Part shown: positions 1 to 8,816 of the stretch, piece by piece
Layout of the letters: the number at the start of each line of letters is the position of its first letter
Numbering within the stretch: the stretch's first letter is position 1
Assembly (NCBI RefSeq): GCF_902859935.1
Contig: NZ_CADIKI010000023.1
Span: 1-64,000 of the forward strand
DNA from: Paraburkholderia fynbosensis
Lineage (GTDB): Bacteria; Pseudomonadota; Gammaproteobacteria; Burkholderiales; Burkholderiaceae
Length of the DNA: 64,000 bases
Direction of reading: 5' to 3'
Notes under the pieces: model-generated
Database searches by the model: none
Told to the model about the DNA's origin: nothing
Seen by the model: the letters and a program-made list of their open reading frames with translations, nothing else
Position numbers and translations under genes: made by a program

Positions 1-452
1 AGGTGGGGTTTCTGCGTTTACGGGCCTTAATCTGACTTGAACGAACAAGCGGGCTCCATCGCGAAGCGCGAGGGCCTCATATCGCTGACCTGTACTGCGA
101 TACGCATCTCAAAGTCCTTCAGCGACTCTCATCACCGCACATCCGATCGCACCCATTCGACCTGGTGCCTCAGGCGCAAGCAAGCCGGAATAAGCGCATC
201 CCCTCGGGGGTGTGTGAAAATGCCCCTGCAACTCGCGAACGCTTCGTTGCGCGGCATCGCTTTACCGGGTTGGGACCGAATCCATCCACTTACCAGGTAA
301 GTCCGCCTCGTCCGTGCTCTTGCGCCTTTGGCAAAACGCCTGGAACCGCAAGCAACGATCCTGTCGTGTAAGCCGAAAGTCAGGACGGACAGGGAAGCCG
401 TCCGCCAGTGGTTCTTTGCATGAATGTGCGTCATGGCAAAAGGAACAGCAAG
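1..452. other. Left-edge region with no gene recognised
   Basis: No open frame here resembles a known protein, and the frames present look like chance high-G+C frames. The last part is the leader of the Na/Pi cotransporter gene. Its AGGA ribosome-binding site at 441-444 favours translation from 453 rather than from the earlier in-frame GTG at 408. Confidence 0.5.
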
Positions 453-2144
453 ATGACTCCTTACACTGCGGGAATGGATTCCAATAGCCTGAATCTCGTG
501 CAGATATTCGGACTGTTGATCGGAGGTCTTGCTCTTTTCCTTCTCGGTCTCGAGTTCATGACGGGCGGCCTGAAAGCGATCGCCGGATCGAGACTGCAGG
601 CGCTGCTGGGTATGCTGACCGCGAGCCGCATTCGCGGCGTGCTGGCCGGCGCCGTCGTCACCGCGCTGCTGAATTCGTCGACCATCACCACGGTCCTCAT
701 GGTCGGCTTCGTTTCTTCCGGCCTGATGACGCTGACCCAATCCGTGCCGATGATCATGGGCGCCAATATCGGCTCGACAGTCACCGCGCAGATCATCGCT
801 TTCGACGTATCGAAGCTAACGTCGTTCATGCTCGCGATCGGCTTTGTCCTGCATGCATTCGGCCAGCGTGAACTGCTGCGCCAGATTGGCCGCGTGGTCC
901 TCGGACTGGGCCTGCTGTTCCTTGGGATCCAGTTGATGGGTGACGCGACGCGTCCGCTGCGCACGTTCCAGCCATTCATCGACGCGATGCAGGACATGGA
1001 GAACCCGCTGGTCGGCATTCTTGTGGGCGCGATCTTTACCGCGATCGTTCAAAGCTCCGCAGCAACCCTCGCTATCGTGATCGCTCTGGGAGCCCAAGGG
1101 CTGATGCCGCTCGAAGTTGGCATCGCGGTGATTCTGGGCGCAAAAGTGGGCACATGCGGAACGGCGCTGCTCGCATCGATCGGAAAAAATCCCGAGGCGG
1201 TCCAGGTCGGCATGGTGCATCTGATCTTCAATATTCTGGGCGTGCTGATCTGGGTTTTCTTCATCCCCCAGATGGCGGACATGGTGCGGCACGTGTCACC
1301 GTCCTATCCCGAGTTGCAGGGCGTGGCGAGACTGGCCGCCGAGACGCCGCGTCAGGTTGCCAACGCTCATACGATATTCAGTGTGGCAAGCACGTTGATC
1401 CTGATCTGGTTCACCGGCCCGATTGCGCGGCTTGCCGAGTTCCTCGTGCCGAAGCGGGCGCAGGAGGTCAAACGGGCAGGGGACCCGCTTTATCTCGACA
1501 AATCGTCGCTGACGGTGCCGTCGGTCGGCTTGCAACGGGTGCGCATCGAATTGACGCGGTTGGGGCAGGAGGTGCTGGACATCGTTCGACGCGGCACCCA
1601 GGTCGTCTCGAACGGGACGATCGAAGAGATCAACCTTCTGCTGGACCGGGACAAGGAAGCCGACCGGTTGGCATCGGAGATTCTTCACTATATTGGCCAC
1701 CTGTCGCAGGTGGAACACTCGGAGGACGAAGGTCAGCGGATGGTCGCATTCACGCAGATCGTGTCCACTCTGGAAAGCATCAGTGGGATTGTCGGGACCA
1801 ATCTGGTGTCGGTCAGCCAGCAAAGGTTGACGCATCAGATCGACCTCACGCGTTTGCGCGATCCGGCCACGACGCAATTTACCGACACCGTGATGCACCA
1901 TCTCGTCCAAGCGGTCCGCTCGATCGACGAGTCCTACACGAGCGAAGCAGCGGAGGTCATCGCGGCGAGGGCCGAGATCGAACAGATGGCAGCAGCGGCG
2001 CGCCAGGTCGTGCTTGCCAAGCTGCAACTGGCGGACAAAACCGATGTACTGGCGTTCCGGCTGGCGATGGACCTGATCGAACACGGCAGACAGATTGCGC
2101 AGTTCGCAAGAGCGTTGGCGAAGAGCGCAGAAGAGTGCAGGTAG
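453..2144 (+). CDS. Na/Pi cotransporter family protein with PhoU-like C-terminus
   Basis: The 563-residue product is an inner-membrane protein of the NptA/YjbB type, expected to move phosphate with sodium. Two inverted membrane repeats are visible, each with the family's serine-rich signature: NSSTITTV near residue 75 and VQSSAATLA near residue 200. From about residue 360 the protein is soluble, helical and rich in charged residues, like the PhoU-type tail of this family. The length fits the two-part architecture. The ATG at 453 has AGGA eight bases upstream; GTG 408 and ATG 420 are in frame but poorly placed. It stands alone with no phosphate regulon gene nearby. The transport direction (import or efflux) cannot be told from the sequence. 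Confidence 0.88.
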   Translation: MTPYTAGMDSNSLNLVQIFGLLIGGLALFLLGLEFMTGGLKAIAGSRLQALLGMLTASRIRGVLAGAVVTALLNSSTITTVLMVGFVSSGLMTLTQSVPMIMGANIGSTVTAQIIAFDVSKLTSFMLAIGFVLHAFGQRELLRQIGRVVLGLGLLFLGIQLMGDATRPLRTFQPFIDAMQDMENPLVGILVGAIFTAIVQSSAATLAIVIALGAQGLMPLEVGIAVILGAKVGTCGTALLASIGKNPEAVQVGMVHLIFNILGVLIWVFFIPQMADMVRHVSPSYPELQGVARLAAETPRQVANAHTIFSVASTLILIWFTGPIARLAEFLVPKRAQEVKRAGDPLYLDKSSLTVPSVGLQRVRIELTRLGQEVLDIVRRGTQVVSNGTIEEINLLLDRDKEADRLASEILHYIGHLSQVEHSEDEGQRMVAFTQIVSTLESISGIVGTNLVSVSQQRLTHQIDLTRLRDPATTQFTDTVMHHLVQAVRSIDESYTSEAAEVIAARAEIEQMAAAARQVVLAKLQLADKTDVLAFRLAMDLIEHGRQIAQFARALAKSAEECR

Positions 2145-2356
2145 CGTGTCGGGAGATAGAGTCGCGCCCAACTAGGGCGCAAACTCTTGCCATACACTCT
2201 TGGTGGGCTAAGCGAGAGCCGATTGTGATGCAGAAAACGACACCGCTATCGCTGCGCTAAAGCGCATCTTGGCCTGAGGTCCAATTTTATTCGGCATCCT
2301 ATTGATTGCTCGCGATTTGGGGACCGTCCGCGATTGAAATTGCGCGCCCGTCAGCG

Positions 2357-2690
2357 TCAACGCGTCGCGTGCGCTTCGCAGGCAGTTGCGCGCAAGACAG
2401 CAGAAAAGGCCGCCGGATCTTCCGCGCAGGACGTATGCCCTGGATCCAGTACGTGCAGCGTGGCATCGGAAATGCCGCTAGCCATTTCCCGCGCATGAGC
2501 CAGCGTACGTGCGGCGTCGTGCCGTCCATGAACAATGGCGACCGGTACGCTCGGCAGCGTCGACAAAACGGAAACGAAATCCATCGAGTGCTGGCTGCGA
2601 AGCGCTTCGACCACCGCACTTTGCCGCAACCGGGCAGGATAGCCGCGTACGTGTTCCAGCAGGAAAATTGAAAGACGAGACGCCGCGCGC
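2357..2690 (-). pseudogene. C-terminal remnant of an alpha/beta hydrolase
   Basis: The leftward frame reads about 108 residues that look like the last third of an alpha/beta-hydrolase. It has a strand followed by VHGRHD (the catalytic-acid loop) and, 40 residues later, DPGHTSCAEDP with the usual catalytic His. The nucleophile elbow and the N-terminal two thirds are absent, and the open frame upstream has no recognisable hydrolase sequence. It lies just downstream of an AraC regulator on the same strand. Such regulators often sit beside hydrolase or dehydrogenase genes, so this may be a lost target gene. Confidence 0.6.
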
Positions 2691-2765
2691 GAAATTCAGC
2701 GCGCCGCGATCACGCAGACTATCAACGAAAGCACGGAACAGAGAGCTAAAACGCTCGGCATCATC

Positions 2766-3725
2766 CTATTCTTCAAGACTATGAAGTTCGCGCGGACAGC
2801 GTGCATAACGCCGTGGCGCCATTCCCGACCAGCGATGAAACGCGCGCGAAAATGCCTTCTCCGACGAATAGCCGACCCGTTCGGCAATCTCGATCAGCTT
2901 GCGTTTGCCCTCCGTCAATTCACCGCTCGCGAGGTACATGCGATACGCGGTCAAGTGACCTATCGGCGTATCGCCGACCAGTTCGACGAAACGCGCGCTG
3001 AATCGCGAGCGCGACATGCCGGCCGCCGTCGCGAGACTCGCGACGCTCCATTCACGACGCGGATCGCGATGGATCAGCGCCATGGCACGGCCGATCTGTG
3101 GATCGGCAAGGCCGCGTAACCAGCCCGTATGATTCGCCGTCGATTGCAGATGCGCGCGCAGCAGTTGCACGAACAGCACGTCCGCGAGGCGAGCGGCGGC
3201 GATCGCCCAGCCGGGTTGGCAGATCATCGATTCCTGAATGAAGCTTTGCAGTGTGCTCGCTAGCCACGGCGCGACGGCAGGATCATTCGCGCGAACGTGG
3301 ATCAACGGCGGCAACACCGAAAACAACGGGCTACGCATGATGTCCCGATACACGACGATGCCGGTGTACAGGTCGCTGGTCTCGCCGCCGCCGCCCGCGG
3401 TGAATTCGAGCGGCGTGTCGAAGCGCGGATGGATGCCCTTGTCGGCCATCAGCGAATCGAACGGTACCGGCCGCTCATCGAGCGACGAAGCCATCACATG
3501 CTCATGGCCGTGCGGCAACAGGACGAAGTCACCCGGTTCGACATACACGGCGGGTGCCCCCGCGACGCACAGGTAGAACGGGCTGCCCGAGCCCATCCGG
3601 AAGGGCGCGCCAGACACGGCGGGTTTGCGAATCGCCCACGGCGCGCTCAAGGTGAAACGGCCGGTAACGACCGCGTCCGCGCGTAAGTCGGCCAGGATGT
3701 CGCTGAGAAGATCGGTCGCCATCAT
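2766..3725 (-). CDS. AraC-family transcriptional regulator with cupin-type sensor domain
   Basis: The 319-residue protein has an N-terminal cupin-like sensor (about residues 10-190; FYLCVAGAPAVYVEPGDFVLLPHGHEHV is the core, cited here as a region near residues 50-80). The C-terminal 100 residues form an AraC double helix-turn-helix (SVASLATAAGMSRSRFSARF, then IAERVGYSSEKAFSRAF). Family members of this layout usually activate an adjacent dehydrogenase or hydrolase gene. Two start codons are adjacent (3725 and 3722), and GGAG upstream fits the second slightly better. It follows the porin gene by 67 bases on the same strand and precedes an alpha/beta hydrolase remnant. The ligand is unknown. Confidence 0.88.
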   Translation of the reverse strand: MMATDLLSDILADLRADAVVTGRFTLSAPWAIRKPAVSGAPFRMGSGSPFYLCVAGAPAVYVEPGDFVLLPHGHEHVMASSLDERPVPFDSLMADKGIHPRFDTPLEFTAGGGGETSDLYTGIVVYRDIMRSPLFSVLPPLIHVRANDPAVAPWLASTLQSFIQESMICQPGWAIAAARLADVLFVQLLRAHLQSTANHTGWLRGLADPQIGRAMALIHRDPRREWSVASLATAAGMSRSRFSARFVELVGDTPIGHLTAYRMYLASGELTEGKRKLIEIAERVGYSSEKAFSRAFHRWSGMAPRRYARCPRELHSLEE

Positions 3726-3792
3726 GTGACTCCGTGAATCGTGGGGTGGATTGATCGGCGAACCGCGTTCTCGCGTCCGGCACTGCGCTGCC

Positions 3793-4908
3793 TCAGAAAC
3801 GCTGCTGGATGCCGGCCATTACGCCAAGCTGGTTTTGTCCAACGCCGACCGATCCGCCGGCCGCAACCGCCGCCGCGCCGCGTGAACTGTTTTCCATGAA
3901 TCCGACCGACGTATACACCGTCGTGCGTTTTGACAGCAGGTAATTCACGCGGCCGACGAACAGCGTCGAACTCGACGTCTCGCGCAGCAGATAGCGCAGC
4001 ACCTGTGTATCGAATGATAGCGCCGGGCTCGCGTGATACGTCGCGCCGACAAAATAGATGTCGGACTGGCTATGCACGGCGGCCGAGGTATTGCGGCGAA
4101 TCCAGCCGCCGCCGATTTTCGTCGGACCGAAGATCGCATACGCGTCGACGATGGTGCGCGTGTCGGTGTACCCGGGATTCGACAGCGGCGCCGACGCGCC
4201 GACACCGCCGCGCATCACGTCGTACGAAGCGGCCACGCCGAATTGCGACGCGTCGTACGCGAGCATCATCGTGTATTGACGGCACGCAACCGGATCGCCC
4301 GCGACGTTGCCGCCGCAATTGGTCGCCGACGGCCCGGCCGGGCCCGCCGCGTCGCGTCCGCTGCTATACGTGCCGCCGACCGTGACGCCGTTGAACTTGC
4401 CGAGATAGCCCGCCGCATTATCGCTGCGCGCATTCGGCAGATAGCCGTCAAAACTCGCCATGGAGTGGATCGACGGGCCGATCACGTCAGCGTTGAGCAG
4501 CACGTACATCGACATGTTCATCTGCCGCCCGAGCGTGAGCGACCCGTACGGCGAACTTACGCCGACATTGGCCTGGCGGCCGAACAGACGTCCACCGTAA
4601 TTGAGCGCACCGCTATTCATCGCAAACCCGTTCTCGAGGACGAAGAACGTCTTGAAGCCGCCGCCGAGATCTTCGCTGCCACGCAGCCCGAAACGCGACG
4701 GCACTTCGCCGGTCAGCGTCGGCATGCCGACCACCGAGCCGCCACCCGCCGCATTGTTGTAGTACTGCACGCCCGTATCGACGATGCCGTATAGCGTCAC
4801 GCTGCTCTGTGCGCGGGCGTCGACGGTGGCGAGCGCCGTGGTGGCGCCGATCACGGCGAGAAGCGCGGTGGAGGCAGCCGTTCGTTTGACGTTCCGTTTG
4901 ACCTTCAT
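3793..4908 (-). CDS. Gram-negative trimeric porin, Burkholderia type
   Basis: The 371-residue product has a signal peptide (basic start, hydrophobic core, cleavage after VDARA). The mature protein starts QSSVTLYGIVDTG, the hallmark of the beta-proteobacterial porin family. Alternating beta-strand sequence continues to the C-terminal phenylalanine (QQRF), as outer-membrane insertion requires. An open frame extends upstream to 5187, but the ATG at 4908 begins the signal peptide and is the sensible start. It lies downstream of the IclR and FAD-hydroxylase genes on the same strand. It could therefore admit the aromatic substrate of that locus, although 330 bases separate it from iclR and it may have its own promoter. 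Confidence 0.92.
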   Translation of the reverse strand: MKVKRNVKRTAASTALLAVIGATTALATVDARAQSSVTLYGIVDTGVQYYNNAAGGGSVVGMPTLTGEVPSRFGLRGSEDLGGGFKTFFVLENGFAMNSGALNYGGRLFGRQANVGVSSPYGSLTLGRQMNMSMYVLLNADVIGPSIHSMASFDGYLPNARSDNAAGYLGKFNGVTVGGTYSSGRDAAGPAGPSATNCGGNVAGDPVACRQYTMMLAYDASQFGVAASYDVMRGGVGASAPLSNPGYTDTRTIVDAYAIFGPTKIGGGWIRRNTSAAVHSQSDIYFVGATYHASPALSFDTQVLRYLLRETSSSTLFVGRVNYLLSKRTTVYTSVGFMENSSRGAAAVAAGGSVGVGQNQLGVMAGIQQRF

Positions 4909-5237
4909 GTTTCTCCAAGCCTTGTATGCAGCACTGCTTTTTTTGTGGGTTCGGAGTCGGTCATGGCGACCGGGCTCCCCAGGCGGCGTGCGGCGAACGG
5001 TTCTGATGCCGTCTCGCACGGTGCGCATCGCCCCTCGCAATTCAGCGAATTCAGCGGAATAGAGCGGGCGAATAGGGAGATTCTTGGTGACGCAAAAAAC
5101 GCCGCCAAGGACCGTAGGTCTCTGAAAAGTAGCCGATCGTCCCGTTGTCGCGCGGCGCGAGCCACCGGCGAAACAACGGCAAAACAACGGCGATTTGCGG
5201 AAGGAAAGGTCTATCGCAAGGCAACTGGCGGCGAGAT
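4909..5237. other. Intergenic region upstream of porin
   Basis: About 330 bases between the IclR gene and the porin. No protein-like frame was recognised. It probably holds the porin promoter and 5' untranslated region. Confidence 0.5.
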
Positions 5238-6023
5238 CTACAGGCTGGAACGCGACAGTTCCCCAGCGGCCGCTTTGACACTGGCTTCGACAGTAGCGCG
5301 CAGCGTGCCGTCGTTCGTGAACGCGGTATTCGGCCCGGCCACGCTCAACGCCGCGAGCACGTTGCCGCGGCTATCGATCACAGCGGCCGCGCACGAATCG
5401 ATGCCTGCTTCGAGACCTGAAAAGCTCCACGCGCAACCGTTCGCGCGCGCGGTATCGAGCGCGGCTTTCAACGTGTCCCAATCCGGCTGGTCGTCATTCG
5501 TGTCGGCGTTCGGCTGGTTTGCGTATAGCGCGGCCAGTTCCGACGGGTCGAGCTGCGCCAGCATCGCGAGTCCCGGCGTCGCGCGATGCGCGGGAATGCG
5601 GCTGCCGACGCGAATGCGGCTGACGAGCGGCGTGTCCGGCGTCTCGCACAGCAGATAGATCAGCTCGGTTCCTTCGCGCACCGCCAGATACGCGGACAAG
5701 CCGGTTTGACTGACCAGTCCCGGCAACACCTGACGCGCGCGCGAGGTCAGATCGGACGAGCCGAGCGCGCTTGCGGCCAGCGTCAGAAACGGCATGCCGA
5801 GCCGATGCGAGCCGCCTGGCGCAATGACTTCGATCAGCCCAACGGATTTCAGCGATTCGAGCAGGCGCATCACCGTCACGCGATTCACGTCGATCCGTCG
5901 TGCGACGTCGCTGAGGTTCGCCGTCGAGCCGCCGTCCGCGATAAAACGCAGCAGGCGGAACGCACGTTCCACCGGTGAGGCCGACGCGTCGGCGGCCTTC
6001 GAATTGTCGGGTGTGTCGGTCAT
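5238..6023 (-). CDS. IclR-family transcriptional regulator
   Basis: The 261-residue protein has the two IclR parts. An N-terminal winged helix lies at about residues 18-75 (SPVERAFRLLRFIADGG, then NLSDVARRIDVNRVTVMRLL). A C-terminal effector domain follows, with the motif region around YLLCETPD and the late CAWSFSGLEAGIDSCAAAV stretch. IclR proteins of this type control aromatic catabolic operons. It starts 27 bases downstream of the FAD hydroxylase and is probably cotranscribed with it. It is the most likely controller of the divergent promoter region at 7170-7446. The ATG at 6023 is preferred over the in-frame TTG at 6029. The effector is unknown, presumably the pathway substrate or an intermediate. 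Confidence 0.9.
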   Translation of the reverse strand: MTDTPDNSKAADASASPVERAFRLLRFIADGGSTANLSDVARRIDVNRVTVMRLLESLKSVGLIEVIAPGGSHRLGMPFLTLAASALGSSDLTSRARQVLPGLVSQTGLSAYLAVREGTELIYLLCETPDTPLVSRIRVGSRIPAHRATPGLAMLAQLDPSELAALYANQPNADTNDDQPDWDTLKAALDTARANGCAWSFSGLEAGIDSCAAAVIDSRGNVLAALSVAGPNTAFTNDGTLRATVEASVKAAAGELSRSSL

Positions 6024-6050
6024 CTTCAAGGTGTTCCGGTTAGACGAGGA

Positions 6051-7169
6051 TCACGCCAGCGGCACGGTCCACGCATCGTAAGCGTAGACCCAGTCGGCAT
6101 TGCCGCCGGTTTTCAGCCAGTTGTTGCCACGCGAGCCGATCTGTATTTTGGCGGTGCGTTCCTGGCGCGCGCGTCCGTATTGCGCCAGCGCCGCGCCGAG
6201 CGTGTCCGCTTCGACGCCGGTCAGCGCACGCGACAACACGATCGCATCTTCGATGGCCATGCCCGCGCCTTGCGCCATGAACGGCATCATCGGATGGCAG
6301 GCGTCGCCGAGCAGCGCCATGCGCGTGCCAGTCCACTTCGGCAACGGATCGCGAATATACAACGCCGACGCGAGCACGGTGTCGCACGCCTCGAGCAACT
6401 TGCGCGCTTCTGGATGGAAGCTCGCATACGCGCGGCGCAAGGCATCCGGATCGCCGGGCGTGGTCCAGGACTCGTGCGTCCAGTCGCTCTGCGACGTCGT
6501 CGCGAAGATGAACACGTCACGGCCACGATTCAGCGGGAAGGTGACGATCTGCAGGTCGTCGGTCGGCCCCCACCATTTGACGAACGCGCCGAGGTCGCCA
6601 CCGCTCAGCCGCTCGGCCGGCACCACCGCGCGATACGACACGATGCCGGTGAACTGAGGCCGCTCGTCGCCGAACAGATATTTGCGCACGCCGGAGTGAA
6701 TGCCGTCCGCGCCGAGCAGCAGATCGAACGCGTGCGTCGAACCGTCGGCCAGGGTGAGCGTCGCCTGATCGTCCGTTTGATGGAATTCGACGGTGCATTT
6801 GCCGAGTTGCAGTTCGTCGGGACGAAGCGCCTGTTCCAGCGCGGTCATCACGTCCGCGCGGTGCATCGTCAACTGCGGTGCACCGTATTTGCGTTCCGCA
6901 TCGTCCGACATGGCGAGACGTGAGGTTTCCTCGCCGGTGTCCCACATCCGGCTGATGCGCGCATTCGGGCGAGCCGCCGTTTCACGCAACTGCGCGCCGA
7001 CGCCAAGGCCGTCGAGCGCGCGAACCGCGTTCGGCGTCAGGTTGATATCCGCGCCCACGCGCCCGAAGCGCTCCGCCTGCTCGAACACGGTGACGCGATG
7101 CCCCGCCTCGCGCAGCGCAATTGCTGCCGCCAATCCGCCAATCCCACCACCGACAATCCCGACTTTCAT
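6051..7169 (-). CDS. FAD-dependent aromatic ring monooxygenase (NicC/salicylate-hydroxylase-like)
   Basis: The 372-residue protein is a class A flavoprotein hydroxylase. It carries the N-terminal dinucleotide fold (VGIVGGGIGGLAAA, residues 3-16), the DG-type motif GADGIHS at 153-159 and the flavin-ribityl motif GDACHP at 288-293. The tail contains WVYAYDAW, and together with the region around the GDACHP motif it recalls 6-hydroxynicotinate 3-monooxygenase. The substrate cannot be assigned, however, and salicylate- or 3-hydroxybenzoate-type substrates are equally possible. It begins at the divergent promoter opposite the Rieske oxygenase. The layout suggests that one enzyme prepares a phenolic intermediate for the other. 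GGGGAAAG precedes the ATG. No ring-cleavage gene is in the window. Confidence 0.88.
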   Translation of the reverse strand: MKVGIVGGGIGGLAAAIALREAGHRVTVFEQAERFGRVGADINLTPNAVRALDGLGVGAQLRETAARPNARISRMWDTGEETSRLAMSDDAERKYGAPQLTMHRADVMTALEQALRPDELQLGKCTVEFHQTDDQATLTLADGSTHAFDLLLGADGIHSGVRKYLFGDERPQFTGIVSYRAVVPAERLSGGDLGAFVKWWGPTDDLQIVTFPLNRGRDVFIFATTSQSDWTHESWTTPGDPDALRRAYASFHPEARKLLEACDTVLASALYIRDPLPKWTGTRMALLGDACHPMMPFMAQGAGMAIEDAIVLSRALTGVEADTLGAALAQYGRARQERTAKIQIGSRGNNWLKTGGNADWVYAYDAWTVPLA

Positions 7170-7446
7170 GCTTTCCCCGCGTTGGGTCTGTATTGTTCAA
7201 AAATGAACACATAGAACATAAATGAACAATCATTTTGGGTCGGATTATTTTTGACGGCAAGGGAAAACCGCTTCGGTTAAACCCTGGTTCGCGCGCCCGC
7301 AATGCTAATGGCCGTGAGACGAACGGCAACCTTTCTGGATTTTGGAGAGGTTGTGCGGCCCGGCCACGTCGCCAAGAATTCGCTCATCGCTCGCGCTGCG
7401 CGCTGGCCGCGGCGGGCGGCGTTTCCATTATTCGAGGACACAAAAC
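7170..7446. promoter_or_regulatory. Divergent regulatory region of the aromatic locus
   Basis: This is the 277-base gap between the leftward FAD hydroxylase and the rightward Rieske oxygenase. It is locally A+T-rich at 7190-7250 compared with its surroundings. It should contain both promoters and the operator of the IclR regulator encoded in the leftward arm. The oxygenase is preceded by GAGGA a few bases before the ATG at 7447. Confidence 0.65.
7194..7209. promoter_or_regulatory. Perfect palindrome TGTTCA-AAAA-TGAACA, candidate operator
   Basis: Six-base arms are perfectly inverted around a four-base A spacer. They are followed by further GAACA and TGAACA half-sites near 7213-7228 at roughly regular spacing. 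It sits 25 bases upstream of the FAD hydroxylase start. That position fits an operator for the neighbouring IclR regulator. Binding is inferred, not shown. Confidence 0.5.
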
Positions 7447-8769
7447 ATGCTGAGTCAGGAAAAGAACCGGCTGCTCACCGAAGTGGGTCCGGGCACGCCG
7501 ATGGGCAACTATCTTCGCCGCTATTGGCATCCGGTGGCGGGTGTCGCCGAGTTCGACCAGAAGTCCGTGCGCCCGATCCGCCTGTTCGGTGAAGACCTGG
7601 TGCTGTTCAAGGATCTGGGTGGCAAGTTCGGGCTCGTGCAGCGACGTTGTCCGCATCGGAACGCGGACCTCGCGTTCGGCTTCGTCGAACAATGCGGTTT
7701 GCGCTGCGCATATCACGGCTGGGAATTCGATGCGAGTGGGCAGTGCACGCATCAGCCGTTTGAAGAGATCGTGGATACGGAAGCACGCCTGCGCCAGAAA
7801 ACAAAAATCACCGCGTATGAAGTGCGCGCGAAGGCCGGCATGGTGTGGGCCTATATGGGACCGTCGCCCGCGCCGGAATTGCCCGACTGGGAACCGTTCA
7901 ACTACACGAACGGTTTCGCGCAGGTCGTGATGGCCGAGATTCCGTGCAACTGGTTTCAATGCCAGGAAAACTCGATCGATCCAATTCATTTCGAGTGGAC
8001 GCATAACAACTGGACAGAACGTCAACAGGACAGCCAATCCGAACACGTGCCGACGCATCTGAGCACGAAGTACGAAGAGTTCGATTTCGGCTTCGTCTAC
8101 AAGCGATTGCGGGCCCACGAAACCGAGCAGAACCCGATGTGGACGACGGGCCGCGTGACGCTGTGGCCGAACGGCTTTTATCTCGGGCATCACTTCGAAT
8201 GGCGCGTTCCTATCGACGATGAAAACACGCTCAGTCTGCTGTGGGTGTTCAACAAGGTGCCGAAGGAACAGGAGCCCTACGTGCAGGAGCACATTCCGGC
8301 CTGGTACGGTCCGCTGCGCGATGAAAACGGCGACTGGATCACCACTCACGTTGCCAATCAGGACTTCGCCGCATGGGTCGGGCAAGGTGCGATCACCGAT
8401 CGCACGCGCGAAACCCTGGGGGCAAGCGATCGCGGCATCGTGATGCTGCGCCGGCGCTTTTTCGAGGAACTCGACGCGGTGGCTGCTGGCGCACAACCGA
8501 AAGGCCTGATTACGGATAGCGTCCGCAACCACAACGTATTTCTGCCATCGGCATGCCGTGACGAAATGCTCAACGGCATGACGCGCGCCGAACTGGCCGC
8601 GCATCCATTGCTCGGCGCGTACCTGCGCGATTTCATCGGTCAGTACGGACAGCCCGACAGCGTGCGCGACGCTTACGAAGCGGCAATCGGCCAGAAGGTG
8701 AATCGTGCGCGTTTCTTCTCGGTGCACGGCGTGCGTCAATCGGATGCGGAAGTGGCCGAGTCGTCGTAA
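7447..8769 (+). CDS. Rieske non-heme iron aromatic oxygenase, alpha subunit (phthalate-dioxygenase/LigX-like)
   Basis: The 440-residue protein is the terminal oxygenase of a two-component system. The Rieske 2Fe-2S site is visible as Cys68-X-His70 and Cys87-X2-His90 (CPHRNADL and CAYHGWEFD). The mononuclear iron site is marked by Asp178, His181 and His186 in the stretch beginning NSIDPIHFEWTH. The N-terminus (LLTEVGPGTPMGNYLRRYW) is typical of the phthalate 4,5-dioxygenase, dehydrodivanillate O-demethylase and related alpha-only group, and no beta subunit is present. The ATG at 7447 has GAGGA upstream; in-frame codons back to 7342 encode non-family sequence. Its reductase is next. Whether it dihydroxylates a ring or O-demethylates cannot be told. 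Confidence 0.93.
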   Translation: MLSQEKNRLLTEVGPGTPMGNYLRRYWHPVAGVAEFDQKSVRPIRLFGEDLVLFKDLGGKFGLVQRRCPHRNADLAFGFVEQCGLRCAYHGWEFDASGQCTHQPFEEIVDTEARLRQKTKITAYEVRAKAGMVWAYMGPSPAPELPDWEPFNYTNGFAQVVMAEIPCNWFQCQENSIDPIHFEWTHNNWTERQQDSQSEHVPTHLSTKYEEFDFGFVYKRLRAHETEQNPMWTTGRVTLWPNGFYLGHHFEWRVPIDDENTLSLLWVFNKVPKEQEPYVQEHIPAWYGPLRDENGDWITTHVANQDFAAWVGQGAITDRTRETLGASDRGIVMLRRRFFEELDAVAAGAQPKGLITDSVRNHNVFLPSACRDEMLNGMTRAELAAHPLLGAYLRDFIGQYGQPDSVRDAYEAAIGQKVNRARFFSVHGVRQSDAEVAESS

Positions 8770-8816
8770 GCGCGCACGTTGTCAGTGTGTCGTCAATTCA
8801 TGGAGAGTCGGGAAAC

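Noticed and set aside
132..740. 202-codon leftward open frame at the left edge
   Set aside because: Overlaps the start of the cotransporter gene, has a basic low-information composition and no ribosome-binding site or motif.
7384..8739. 451-codon leftward frame opposite the Rieske oxygenase
   Set aside because: The Rieske and iron-site motifs on the rightward strand are unambiguous, so the leftward frame is their shadow.
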